Assembly: GCA_021732945.1 (NCBI GenBank)
Contig: JAKFWB010000496.1
Location: 1-12,173 of the forward strand
DNA: 12,173 nucleotides
Origin: Porphyrobacter sp.
GTDB lineage: Bacteria > Pseudomonadota > Alphaproteobacteria > Sphingomonadales > Sphingomonadaceae
Direction: 5' to 3'
How positions within the stretch are numbered: the first letter of the stretch is position 1; each line of letters starts with the position of its first letter. Positions 1-7,128 of the stretch are shown in pieces. The notes below the pieces were generated by a model. The model was not told where the DNA came from. It made no database searches and was given only the letters and a program-made list of their open reading frames with translations. Both the position numbers and the translations under genes were made by a program.

Positions 1-285
1 AAGCATCAGGCCATCGGGGCTAATATTGCCAAGATCGACGTCGGCGCGCGCGGGACGCTGGTGGCTTTTCACAAGGACGATTTCCCGGATCCGGCAGGCC
101 TGATCGCTTACGTCGCGCGCCTCAACGAGGGCGGGAAGGACACCGCCAAGCTGCGCCCCGACATGAAGCTGGTGATCAACCGCGCATGGGGCGATCCGCT
201 GGGCCGGTTGAACGGCTTGTTCCAGCTGACCAAGGGGTTGAGCGGGATTGTGAAGAAGGCGGCGAAGGCGGGGCAAGCGGCCTGA
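1..285 (+). CDS. mfd: Transcription-repair coupling factor Mfd, C-terminal fragment
   Basis: The gene is cut by the left window edge; only the last 94 codons and the TGA stop are visible, read in frame from base 1. Mfd is a cytoplasmic ATP-dependent DNA translocase that removes RNA polymerase stalled at lesions and recruits UvrA. The visible part matches the C-terminal (D7, autoinhibitory) domain of the family: an 'IAKIDVGARGTLVAF' strand-turn-strand segment, then a 'DPAGLIAYV' helix, 'KLRPDMKLVINR' and a closing helix. None of the translocase motifs are in view, so the call rests on the C-terminal pattern alone. A basic Ala/Lys-rich tail ends the protein. It converges with the transglutaminase-like gene, with only 21 bp between the stops and no clear terminator hairpin. 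Another protein ending in a TRCF-type domain is a less likely alternative. Confidence 0.85.
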   Translation, partial: KHQAIGANIAKIDVGARGTLVAFHKDDFPDPAGLIAYVARLNEGGKDTAKLRPDMKLVINRAWGDPLGRLNGLFQLTKGLSGIVKKAAKAGQAA

Positions 286-306
286 CGGCTCCTTCCACGC
301 ATCGAC

Positions 307-1083
307 TCACACAGCCCGCACGGCAACGCTCTGGCCATTCATTTGCAGCGGGCCAAAGGCTGTTAGAAAAGCGACGTCGCCGCTGTCACGCCCGATGCCG
401 ATGATCGCCATGTCGCCCGCGCTGGCCATGCCGGTCGGATCGATCAGATGCCAGGTATCGCCCAGATAGACTTCGGCTACGGCGTGGAAGTCCTGAGGGC
501 TGACACCCGGCGCATAAACGCTGGCAATCCGCGCGGGAATGTCCGCCGCACGGGCCAGCGTGATCATCAAATGGGCATAATCGCGGCAAATGCCTTCGCG
601 GCCATGAAAGGTGTCGACTGCGGTCGTCTCCGCATGGCTGGAGCCGGGGACATAGGACATGTGGCCCGCAATCCAGTCACGGATGGCGGCGATCTTGGCC
701 CCGCCCGCGAGCGCACCGAACCGCGCCTCGACAAAGTCAGTGAACTGGTTGGACTGGCAATAGCGCGACGGCAGCAGATATTGCACCGCATCGCCCGGCA
801 AGTCACCAAGCGCGGCTTTGGGCAAATGCGCGCAATCCGCAGCATCTCTGCCTAAGGAAACGATGGCATTGTAATCGACAACCAGCCGCCCCTGCGTTCG
901 CAGCCACATCCGCTCACCAATCCCATCCTGGGCAGGAACCCGCCGGTGGGAGGTATCTGGTGTGAAAGTCAGATGAGCGTCTTCGATAAGCTGACTTGGT
1001 AATTGTGCCGCTTCAACCTGAAGCAGAATGTCACATGGGTTGCCGAACCAGTAATCCAGCTGCACATCGATCTGGAGCTTCAC
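307..1083 (-). CDS. Transglutaminase-like (papain-fold) family protein
   Basis: The 258-residue protein has a bacterial transglutaminase-like domain in its C-terminal half. The Cys-His-Asp triad expected of the fold is present: Cys166 in 'GICRDYAHL', His200 in 'DFHAVAEVYL' and Asp215 in 'LIDPTGMA'. The N-terminal 100 or so residues ('MKLQIDVQLDYWFGNP...') form the beta-rich region seen in this bacterial subfamily. There is no signal peptide or membrane segment, so it is probably cytoplasmic. Family members act as cysteine proteases or amidases more often than as true cross-linkers; the substrate cannot be told from sequence. The start is a GTG at 1083 with a weak GGA-type ribosome site upstream. 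Its only same-strand neighbour is the EAL gene 150 bp upstream, so it may have its own promoter. It converges on mfd. Confidence 0.85.
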   Translation of the reverse strand: MKLQIDVQLDYWFGNPCDILLQVEAAQLPSQLIEDAHLTFTPDTSHRRVPAQDGIGERMWLRTQGRLVVDYNAIVSLGRDAADCAHLPKAALGDLPGDAVQYLLPSRYCQSNQFTDFVEARFGALAGGAKIAAIRDWIAGHMSYVPGSSHAETTAVDTFHGREGICRDYAHLMITLARAADIPARIASVYAPGVSPQDFHAVAEVYLGDTWHLIDPTGMASAGDMAIIGIGRDSGDVAFLTAFGPLQMNGQSVAVRAV

Positions 1084-1236
1084 GTCAGGTGTTCCGTTCA
1101 GGTCAGTTTGCGGGCAAGGATCGCGTCAGAAAGGTCAGCCCGCCGCCTGGATCATCATTCTGACTTGGAGATGTTTCAGGCCAGTCCAAAATCAAGGCTT
1201 GGCACGAAAAAGCATGATTGGCGTAGCAGGGCGCGA

Positions 1237-2067
1237 TCACCCGTGCCCCATCCCCCGCGCTGTTCGTGCGAGTGCCAGCACGCTCTGGCTCGGCATTGGC
1301 TGGGCGCGCAGGAAGCCTTGCCAGTAGTCGCAGCCTTCGGCGGTGATCGCAGCGCGCTGGATTTCGCTTTCGATCCCCTCGGCATAAACCGTGAGGCCCA
1401 GCGCCTTGCTGAGTTGCAGCATCGCCCGCAAGACGGCGAGTGCGGTGGCATCGCCGGGCACGCCTTCGAGCATCGCCTTATCAAGCTTCAGCGCGTCCAG
1501 CGGCAGTTCGCGCAGGTAACGGAAATTGCAGAAGCCCGCGCCGAAATCATCCAGCGCAGTGCGGAAGCCGAGCCCGCGCAGCGCCTTCAGCGCGGACGCC
1601 GCCTGCGCCAGATTGCGCAGCAGCAGGTCCTCGGTGATCTCCAGCATCAGCCGCTGCGGCGCGATCTCCGATCGGCCGATCAGCGCGGCGAAGTCAGCAG
1701 CGAAGCGCGGGTCGCCCAGCTCCTCAGGCGTGATGTTGAGCGACAAGGTCAGCCCTTCGGGCCAGGTCGCCGCATCCTCCAGCGCGCGGGCGACCACGTG
1801 GCGCGACAGCGGGGCGACCAAGGCGGCACGCTCAGCGATGGCGAACAGATCACGCGCGCCGATCTCTCCCAGCGACGGATGCCGCCAGCGGGCCAGCGCC
1901 TCGGCCCCGACCACAGCTCCGGTGCGGCAGGAAAATTGCGGTTGGAACAAGACCTCAATCTCGCGCCGATCCAGCGCACTGAGCAGGTCCGCTTCGAGCA
2001 TGCCGGGGCTGACGCCGGGAAAGCGCCCACGAACTGGCCCGCGCAAGGATGTCCAACCCTGTTCCAT
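1237..2067 (-). CDS. Stand-alone EAL-domain cyclic-di-GMP phosphodiesterase
   Basis: The protein is almost entirely one EAL domain, which hydrolyses c-di-GMP to pGpG and so favours motility over biofilm. Counted from the upstream ATG at 2097, the signature residues are: Glu66 in 'GAEALARW', Asn121 in 'SLNITPEEL', Glu153 in 'LEITE', Asp183-Asp184 in 'DDFGAGF', Lys204 in 'LKLDK', Glu240/Glu243 in 'AEGIE' and Gln260 in 'YWQGFL'. All metal and catalytic positions appear intact, so it is probably active. No GGDEF, PAS, REC or membrane segment accompanies it, and the regulatory input is not visible. The start is uncertain. ATG 2067 (and ATG 2070 beside it) lies just after AGAGGAG at 2072-2078, while ATG 2097 has GGGAGG 14 nt away. 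The downstream start is preferred and would remove ten residues. It is divergent from nadK. Confidence 0.9.
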   Translation of the reverse strand: MEQGWTSLRGPVRGRFPGVSPGMLEADLLSALDRREIEVLFQPQFSCRTGAVVGAEALARWRHPSLGEIGARDLFAIAERAALVAPLSRHVVARALEDAATWPEGLTLSLNITPEELGDPRFAADFAALIGRSEIAPQRLMLEITEDLLLRNLAQAASALKALRGLGFRTALDDFGAGFCNFRYLRELPLDALKLDKAMLEGVPGDATALAVLRAMLQLSKALGLTVYAEGIESEIQRAAITAEGCDYWQGFLRAQPMPSQSVLALARTARGMGHG

Positions 2068-2071
2068 CATG

Positions 2072-2078
2072 CTCCTCT
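2072..2078 (-). promoter_or_regulatory. Ribosome binding site near the EAL gene start
   Basis: Read on the minus strand this is AGAGGAG, followed by one base and then two adjacent ATG codons (2070 and 2067). Spacing of the core is 1 nt to the first and 4 nt to the second, so the second ATG fits better. It lies inside the coding region if ATG 2097 were used. Confidence 0.55.
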
Positions 2079-2207
2079 TGGCCCCCGCCTTAGTCATTGA
2101 ACGTGCGCTTGCCTCCCATCAATTGCAATCCGACCGAATCTGGCACATCAGGGCAACCCGCCAGCATCGCGCTGGGGATAAACGGGCGGTGCCTGCCTTT
2201 ATTCCCG

Positions 2208-2214
2208 GGAGGGG
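2208..2214 (+). promoter_or_regulatory. Ribosome binding site fixing the nadK start
   Basis: GGAGGGG lies 5 nt before ATG 2220. It is the best Shine-Dalgarno match in the gap and decides against the in-frame TTG at 2097. Confidence 0.8.
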
Positions 2215-2219
2215 ACAAC

Positions 2220-3014
2220 ATGGCCAGCAATGGAACAGCCTTTCAGCGCCTCGCGCTGGTCGCGTCAGATATGCCGCGCGCGCAAGAAGCGATGGATGTG
2301 TTGTCGGCACAACACGATTGGGTCCCGATCACCGAAGCGGACGCAGCGGTGGTGCTGGGCGGCGATGGCTTCATGCTGCAAACCCTGCATGCCATGATCG
2401 ATGCCGGACGGGTTATCCCTGCCTATGGCATGAACCTTGGCACGGTCGGCTTCCTGATGAACCGCTATGACAAGCGTGCAGTGATCGCTGCCAGAGTGGC
2501 GCGCGCGCGGCGCTGGATGATTTCGCCGCTGCGGGTCGAGGCGATCACGCAGGATGGCGAAAGCCACGAGATGTGTGCGATCAATGAGATATCGCTGCTG
2601 CGCGAAACCCGCCAGACCGCCAAGATCGAAGTCACCGTGGGTGACAGGGTGCGGATCAAGGAACTGGTGTGCGACGGGGTGCTGGTGGCGACCCCGGCGG
2701 GATCGACTGCCTATAACCTGTCAGCCCACGGCCCGATCCTGCCCTTGGACAGCAAGATGCTGGCGCTGACCCCGATCAGCCCATTTCGCCCGCGGCGCTG
2801 GCGCGGGGCGATCCTGCCGGATCGGATGAAGATCATCCTCAGGGTGTTAGACCCGGCCAAACGCCCGGTTTCTGCTGTGGCCGACCAGAAGGAGCTGCGC
2901 GACATTGCCGAAGTGCGGCTGGAAATCGCGCAGGACCGCGAACTGACGCTGCTGTTCGATCCCGGCCAGTCGCTCGAGGAACGGATCGTGGCAGAGCAAT
3001 TTGTGACGGCGTAA
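2220..3014 (+). CDS. nadK: NAD kinase
   Basis: The 264-residue cytoplasmic enzyme phosphorylates NAD to NADP and is essential in most bacteria. Visible family motifs are GGDG at 47-50 ('VVLGGDGFML'), the NE pair at 122-123 in 'AINEISLLR', Asp152 in 'CDGVLVATPAGSTAYNLSA' and the conserved GSTAY at 161-165. Length is typical of short alphaproteobacterial NadK proteins. The ATG at 2220 is chosen because GGAGGGG at 2208-2214 sits 5-7 nt upstream. The frame stays open back to a TTG at 2097, but that region has no family similarity. The gene is divergent from the EAL gene across about 150 bp and is followed by hairpins at 3021-3040 and 3086-3114 that may end the transcript. Nothing looks damaged. 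Confidence 0.95.
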   Translation: MASNGTAFQRLALVASDMPRAQEAMDVLSAQHDWVPITEADAAVVLGGDGFMLQTLHAMIDAGRVIPAYGMNLGTVGFLMNRYDKRAVIAARVARARRWMISPLRVEAITQDGESHEMCAINEISLLRETRQTAKIEVTVGDRVRIKELVCDGVLVATPAGSTAYNLSAHGPILPLDSKMLALTPISPFRPRRWRGAILPDRMKIILRVLDPAKRPVSAVADQKELRDIAEVRLEIAQDRELTLLFDPGQSLEERIVAEQFVTA

Positions 3015-3020
3015 CGTCTT

Positions 3021-3040
3021 CGCGCGCCATTATGCGCGCG
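3021..3040 (+). terminator. GC-rich hairpin after nadK, possible terminator
   Basis: CGCGCGC (3021-3027) pairs with GCGCGCG (3034-3040) around the 6-base loop CATTAT, starting 6 bp after the nadK stop. No T-tract follows, so intrinsic termination is uncertain. Confidence 0.45.
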
Positions 3041-3054
3041 GTATCCCCGCTCAT

Positions 3055-3114
3055 GCGACCTGAAGGTCGCGCCGCTGCGGGCGCGCGGTCGCGCTTGCGG
3101 TCGCCGCGCGACCG
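3055..3114. other. Two further hairpins in the nadK-tRNA gap
   Basis: GCGACC (3055-3060) pairs with GGTCGC (3065-3070) around a TGAA loop. A second stem, CGGTCGCGC (3086-3094), pairs with GCGCGACCG (3106-3114) around 11 bases. Together with the hairpin at 3021-3040 they make the 205-bp gap unusually structured. No gene is seen in the gap. They may insulate nadK from the tRNA promoter. Confidence 0.4.
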
Positions 3115-3151
3115 AGTAAGCACGAGGCATAGAGGGCGGTCCAAAAGCCCC

Positions 3152-3180
3152 TTGCAATCCGCCGCACCGCCCCATATAGG
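3152..3180 (+). promoter_or_regulatory. Probable promoter of tRNA-Asn
   Basis: TTGCAA at 3152-3157 and TATAGG at 3175-3180 are separated by 17 bases, a sigma-70-like arrangement. The surrounding CATATAGGCGC resembles tRNA and rRNA promoters of sphingomonads (recalled, not searched). The tRNA begins 39 bp after the -10 element. Confidence 0.55.
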
Positions 3181-3190
3181 CGCGCTTCCG

Positions 3191-3215
3191 CTCTTCCTTA
3201 GACCGCTTGGAAGAG
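3191..3215 (+). other. Inverted repeat in the tRNA-Asn 5' leader
   Basis: CTCTTCC (3191-3197) pairs perfectly with GGAAGAG (3209-3215) around an 11-base loop, ending 4 bases before the mature tRNA. It would form a stem in the precursor next to the RNase P cut site. Confidence 0.4.
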
Positions 3216-3219
3216 TTGC

Positions 3220-3294
3220 TCCCCGATAGCTCAGCGGTAGAGTAGGTGACTGTTAATCACTTGGCCGTAGGTTCGAATCCTACTCGGGGAGCCA
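3220..3294 (+). tRNA. tRNA-Asn (anticodon GTT)
   Basis: The cloverleaf can be drawn by hand. The acceptor stem TCCCCGA (3220-3226) pairs with TCGGGGA (3284-3290), 7 of 7. The D arm is GCTC-AGCGGTA-GAG. The anticodon stem GGTGA/TCACT encloses loop CTGTTAA, with GTT at 3252-3254. The T stem GTAGG/CCTAC encloses TTCGAAT. G3291 is the discriminator base and CCA is encoded at 3292-3294. It decodes AAC and AAU. It has its own promoter, and the gap to the transporter gene downstream is about 130 bp. Confidence 0.97.
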
Positions 3295-3427
3295 AATTTT
3301 CACCGAATGCCAGTGTTTGCCCAAGGCCGACCGGGTCTGGCTCGCAAACCGCCATCCGCCATTTGCTGTAGATGGTGCCAAACGCAGCCACATTGCATTC
3401 GATGCAACTCCCGCTAAACCTCGCTGT

Positions 3428-4387
3428 GTGAAGCTGTTCGCCACTATCATCCTCTTGTTCCTGATCGGCTATGCCAGCCAGCGCAGCGGTGTGTGCATGG
3501 TGCGGGCTGTGCGCGAGGTGATTGCGCGGCGGCGGGCGCACCGCCTCGCAGGCTTTGCTCTGGCGTCGGCGAGCGCGATGGTGGTGATGGGCATTGCCGA
3601 ATGGCTCGGCGCCCAACCCTTTGCGACAATCCTTGGCACCCGCCCGGATCCGCTTGCGGCAGTGGGCGGTGTGGTGTTCGGGATTGGCTCGCTGCTCGCC
3701 GGGCATTGCGCGATGGGGCTGCTCGCTGGGCTTACCAAGGGTGAGCTATGGCGCGCAGGCTCGATTGCCGCGATGTTCGTGGCCGTGCTGCTGCTTGGCC
3801 CACATATGTCGAGCGCCGCGCTGATGCTCCCACCGCGAATGCCGGTGTCTTCGCCCCTCGCGGGCCATGTTGCCTTGGCCTTGACGTTGGGCGGATCGGG
3901 CGCGGTGGCAGCGGCAAGCTATATCTACCGACGGATCGGCTGGAAGCGCCCGCGCGGCGGCTGGTCGCCGCTGATCGCGATGGGCCTGATCGGTTCAGCA
4001 TCGGGCCTGCTGTTCGCGCTTGACCGGAACTGGGTCTATACCAGCCGCATCGCCGAGTTAGCCTATGGCACGTCGACCGCGACAGCTGTGACCTACGCCG
4101 GGCTGACAGCGTTGGCCGGAGCGATGGCGATGGCGGCCGTTCTGGGCGGCACCTTCAGGCTGACGCTGGGCGATTGGCGCGACTGGCTGCGCGCAGTCTC
4201 CGGTGGGCTGCTGATGGGCGCTGGCGCTACGCTGGTGCCCGGCGGCAATGATACGATGCTGTTTACCGGGATACCTCTGTTGCTGCCCAATCTGCTGATC
4301 GGCTACGCTGCCTTTATCGCGACCCTGTTTGTCTTGCTGCAAGTGAACACGCAGCGCGATGGACGCAAGCCCCAACCATCCGCGTAA
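3428..4387 (+). CDS. YeeE/YedE-family membrane protein (putative sulfur-compound transporter)
   Basis: This 319-residue integral membrane protein has about nine hydrophobic segments. Family signatures are the N-terminal 'GYASQRSGVCMVRAV' (Cys23), 'GIGSLLAGHCAMGLLAG' in the first half (Cys94) and 'GAGATLVPGGND' near residues 264-275 in the second half, which reflect the internal duplication of YeeE/YedE proteins. Characterised relatives (TsuA) import thiosulfate through relay cysteines. Here only two cysteines remain, and the second-half motif has GGND instead of a Cys, so the substrate is open. The start is uncertain. GTG 3428 is chosen because the first membrane helix begins right after it; the frame is open to a TTG at 3317, but that extension is hydrophilic and unlike the family. 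No good ribosome site was found for either. It is a single-gene unit between tRNA-Asn and the nuclease gene. Confidence 0.8.
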   Translation: MKLFATIILLFLIGYASQRSGVCMVRAVREVIARRRAHRLAGFALASASAMVVMGIAEWLGAQPFATILGTRPDPLAAVGGVVFGIGSLLAGHCAMGLLAGLTKGELWRAGSIAAMFVAVLLLGPHMSSAALMLPPRMPVSSPLAGHVALALTLGGSGAVAAASYIYRRIGWKRPRGGWSPLIAMGLIGSASGLLFALDRNWVYTSRIAELAYGTSTATAVTYAGLTALAGAMAMAAVLGGTFRLTLGDWRDWLRAVSGGLLMGAGATLVPGGNDTMLFTGIPLLLPNLLIGYAAFIATLFVLLQVNTQRDGRKPQPSA

Positions 4388-4557
4388 CGCCGAGCGGCGC
4401 CTTCGGCTTCGCTCACCAAACGTCAATCGACGACAAATTTGCGTCACCGGCAAAAGCGTAATGCTTCTTACGCGGAGCGGCTCTAGCAGCGATTATGGTT
4501 AATCGCGCTGCCGACGATCAAGGAAGATTCGGCGGCGCTGCATCAGGGGGCTGAATC
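4388..4557 (+). promoter_or_regulatory. Upstream region of the nuclease gene, with two inverted repeats
   Basis: No gene is seen in these 170 bp. GCGTAA (4456-4461) pairs with TTACGC (4468-4473). GCGATTA (4489-4495) pairs with TAATCGC (4500-4506) around TGGT. The second, about 50 bp before the start codon, is AT-rich in a GC-rich setting and is a candidate operator or 5' UTR hairpin. I could not identify a convincing -35/-10 pair. AGGGGG at 4545-4550 is the ribosome site, 7 nt before ATG 4558. Confidence 0.4.
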
Positions 4558-4683
4558 ATGGTTGCAGGCACGTCGTCCACCACCTTTATCAATGAATTCC
4601 ATTACGATAACAACGGAACGGACACCGGGGAATTCATCTAGATCACCACCCTTGCCGGGACCGATCTGACGGGGTGGTCAATC
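4558..4683 (+). pseudogene. Severed N-terminus of the nuclease gene (in-frame TAG at codon 28)
   Basis: ATG 4558 follows AGGGGG by 7 nt and is in the same frame as the 1,688-codon reading frame downstream. Codons 10-27 read 'FINEFHYDNNGTDTGEFI', matching the start of the other two lamin-tail repeats ('FINELHYDNAGTDIGEFIE' at 5440 and 'FINEIHYDTAGADVGEFIE' at 6298). At the codon where both have Glu, this copy has TAG (4639-4641). The homology resumes at once with 'AGTDLTGWSIVLYN'. No frameshift is needed, and a GAG to TAG change explains it. The stop could be a true nonsense mutation, a base error, or a read-through codon. If it is real and not suppressed, the 27-residue product is not functional. 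Confidence 0.8.
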
Positions 4684-7128
4684 GTGCTGTACAACTTCAC
4701 CGGTGGGGTGGTCTATGACACCGACCTGCTCAGCATCGCGACCCGGACGACGGTGGGTGGACGCGACTTCTACGTCTTGAACTATCCTTCCAACGGGATC
4801 CAAAACGGCCCGCAAGACGGTATCGCGCTGGTCGACAACAACGGCAATGTCGTGCAATTCCTGTCCTATGAAGGCGTTTTGACGGCGACCAACGGCCCTG
4901 CCGCCGGGCTGACCAGCACCAATATCGGCGTGAGCGAACTGGGCACAGAGGCACCCGGCCTGTCGCTCCAACTGGTCGGGAACGGCACCACCTTTGGCGA
5001 TTTCGTCTGGGCTACAGCGCCCGCCACGGCCACCGCTGGCACCGCCAATAGCGGTCAGAGTTTTGGTGCACCGGCGCAGCCAGGCACGCTCAGCATTGCG
5101 GGTGCAGCCATTGCCGAAGGCAACAGTGGCACCACCGATCTGGTGTTTACAGTCACCCGTTCGGGCGGCAGCGATGGCGCGGTGACTACTGATATCACCG
5201 TGACCTTTGGCACCGCCGACGATTCTGACTTCACAAGCGTCTCCTCGCTAAGCTTTGCTGACGGTCAAACCAGCGCAACCATCACTGTTTCGGTGATTGG
5301 TGACATCGTGGTCGAAGGGGACGAGACCTTCACGATCACCCTGTCCAACCCGACCGGCGGCGCAACGATCACCGATGGCACCGCCACCGGCACGATCGTC
5401 AACGATGACGCACCGCCGCCGCCAGCCGACCCAGTCGTGTTCATCAACGAATTGCACTATGACAACGCTGGTACGGATATCGGTGAATTCATCGAAGTGG
5501 CTGGCACGGCTGGCACGGACCTGACCGGTTGGACGCTGGTGCTCTACAATGGCAACGGCGGCGCGCCCTATGCGACCATCAACCTGTCCGGCACGATCGA
5601 CGATGAAGGCACAGGCTTCGGCGCGCTCGCTTTCGCAGGTCCGGCCGGCGGGATTCAGAACGGTTCGCCGGATGGCGTGGCCTTGGTTGATGCCAGCGGC
5701 AATGTGGTTGAATTTCTGTCCTATGAAGGCAGCTTTGTGGCAGTCGGCGGCCCCGCCAATGGCATGACCAGCACCGATATCGGCGTGACCGAAGCTGGCA
5801 CTGAAGCGGTTGGCAACTCACTGCAACGCATTGGCACTGGGTCAGAGGCGGGCGATTTCACCTTCACCGGCCCCGCCAGCGAAAGCCGCGGCAATCTCAA
5901 CACCGGTCAAACCTTCGGCGGCCCGCAGCCGCAGCCAGGTACGCTCAGCATCGGTGATGCCAGCGTCAGCGAAGGCGATGCGGGCACCGCTGCGCTGACC
6001 TTCACCGTCACCCGCACTGATGGGTCGGATGGCGCGGTCACTGCTGACTATTCGGTGACGCTCGGCACGGCCGGTGCATTCGACATTACCGGGCCGCTTT
6101 CAGGCACGGTCAGCTTTGCCGATGGCGCAACCACCGCGACGATCACCGTCAGTGTGGTGGGCGATATCGAGGTTGAGGCCAACGAAACGCTGACCGTTAC
6201 CCTCGCCAACCCCACCGGCGGCGCGATCCTCGGCACGGCGGCGGCCACGGGCACCATCACCAATGACGATCTGCCTCCTCCCGGCCCGGCCGAGGTGTTC
6301 ATCAACGAAATCCACTATGACACCGCAGGCGCCGATGTCGGCGAGTTCATCGAAGTCGCTGGCCCGGCGGGAACCGATCTCACCGGATGGTCGCTGGTGC
6401 TCTACAACGGCAATGGCGGGGTAGCGTATGGCACCATTGCCTTGACCGGCGTGATCCCCAATCAGGACGATGGCTTTGGCACCCTTGCCGTGCTCACCCC
6501 GGGCCTCCAGAACGGAGCGCCCGATGGCGTGGCGCTGGTCAATGCGGCTGGGCAGGTGGTGCAGTTCCTCTCCTATGAAGGGGTGATGACCGCCACCAAT
6601 GGCCCGGCCGTAGGGCTGACCAGCACCGATATCGGCGTGGCAGAGGTTTCGGCGCCGATCGGCACTTCGCTTCAAGCAGGCGGCGATGGCTTTACCGCCA
6701 ATGATTTCGCCTTCCAGCCATCGCAAAATGCCACCTTTGGGCAGGTCAATAGCGGGCAGGATTTTGTCGCAGCCAACCCCAATGGCACCCTGTTTGTCGA
6801 TGATGCCCGCGTGACCGAAGGCAATGATGGCAGCACCGCGATCACCTTCAACCTGTTCCGCGTCGGCGGCAGCACCGGCGCGGTGTCGATCGATTTCGCC
6901 GCCGAATTTGGCAATGCCTTCACCGATGCCAACGCGGCCGACTTTGTTGGCGCGACTTCAGGCACGGTGAGTTTTGCGGCGGGCGAAACCTTCCGTGCGA
7001 TCACTTTGCGCGTGGCGGGCGATATCACGGGCGAACCGGCGGAGTTCTTCCGCCTCGCCCTCTCCAACCCGGCGGGCGGCGTCAGCATTGGTGATGGCCT
7101 GGCGGTCGGCACGATTGCCAATGATGAT
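4585..7128 (+). repeat. Three tandem lamin-tail + Calx-beta modules
   Basis: The conserved Phe codon opening each lamin-tail domain is at 4585, 5440 and 6298, a period of 855 and 858 bp (285-286 residues). Each lamin-tail unit carries 'LTGW', 'VLYN', a 'GxQNGxxDGxALV' segment, 'LSYEG' and 'TSTxIGV'. It is followed by a Calx-beta unit ending in 'IVNDD', 'ITNDD' or 'IANDD' after an 'LSNPTGG'-like strand. The third Calx-beta copy is the most diverged. Modules 1 and 2 are joined by a Pro-rich linker (PPPPAD), and modules 2 and 3 by a shorter one. Confidence 0.85.

Noticed and set aside
1003..2100. 365-codon plus-strand frame over the EAL gene
   Set aside because: It is a shadow of the EAL gene: Arg/Gln-rich, no family pattern, while the opposite strand has complete EAL motifs.
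2097..2219. Longer nadK start at TTG 2097
   Set aside because: No family similarity in the extra 41 residues, and a strong ribosome site precedes ATG 2220.
1526..2470. 314-codon plus-strand frame covering the EAL gene and the start of nadK
   Set aside because: Ser/Arg/Ala-rich shadow product overlapping two real genes in other frames.
3317..3427. N-terminal extension of the YeeE/YedE protein from TTG 3317
   Set aside because: It is hydrophilic, unlike the family, begins only 22 bp after the tRNA and has no ribosome site; GTG 3428 fits the first membrane helix.
3257..3706. 149-codon minus-strand frame ending in 'PRVGFEPTAK'
   Set aside because: That peptide is the well-known artefact of translating the antisense of a tRNA T-arm; the frame overlaps tRNA-Asn and the transporter gene.
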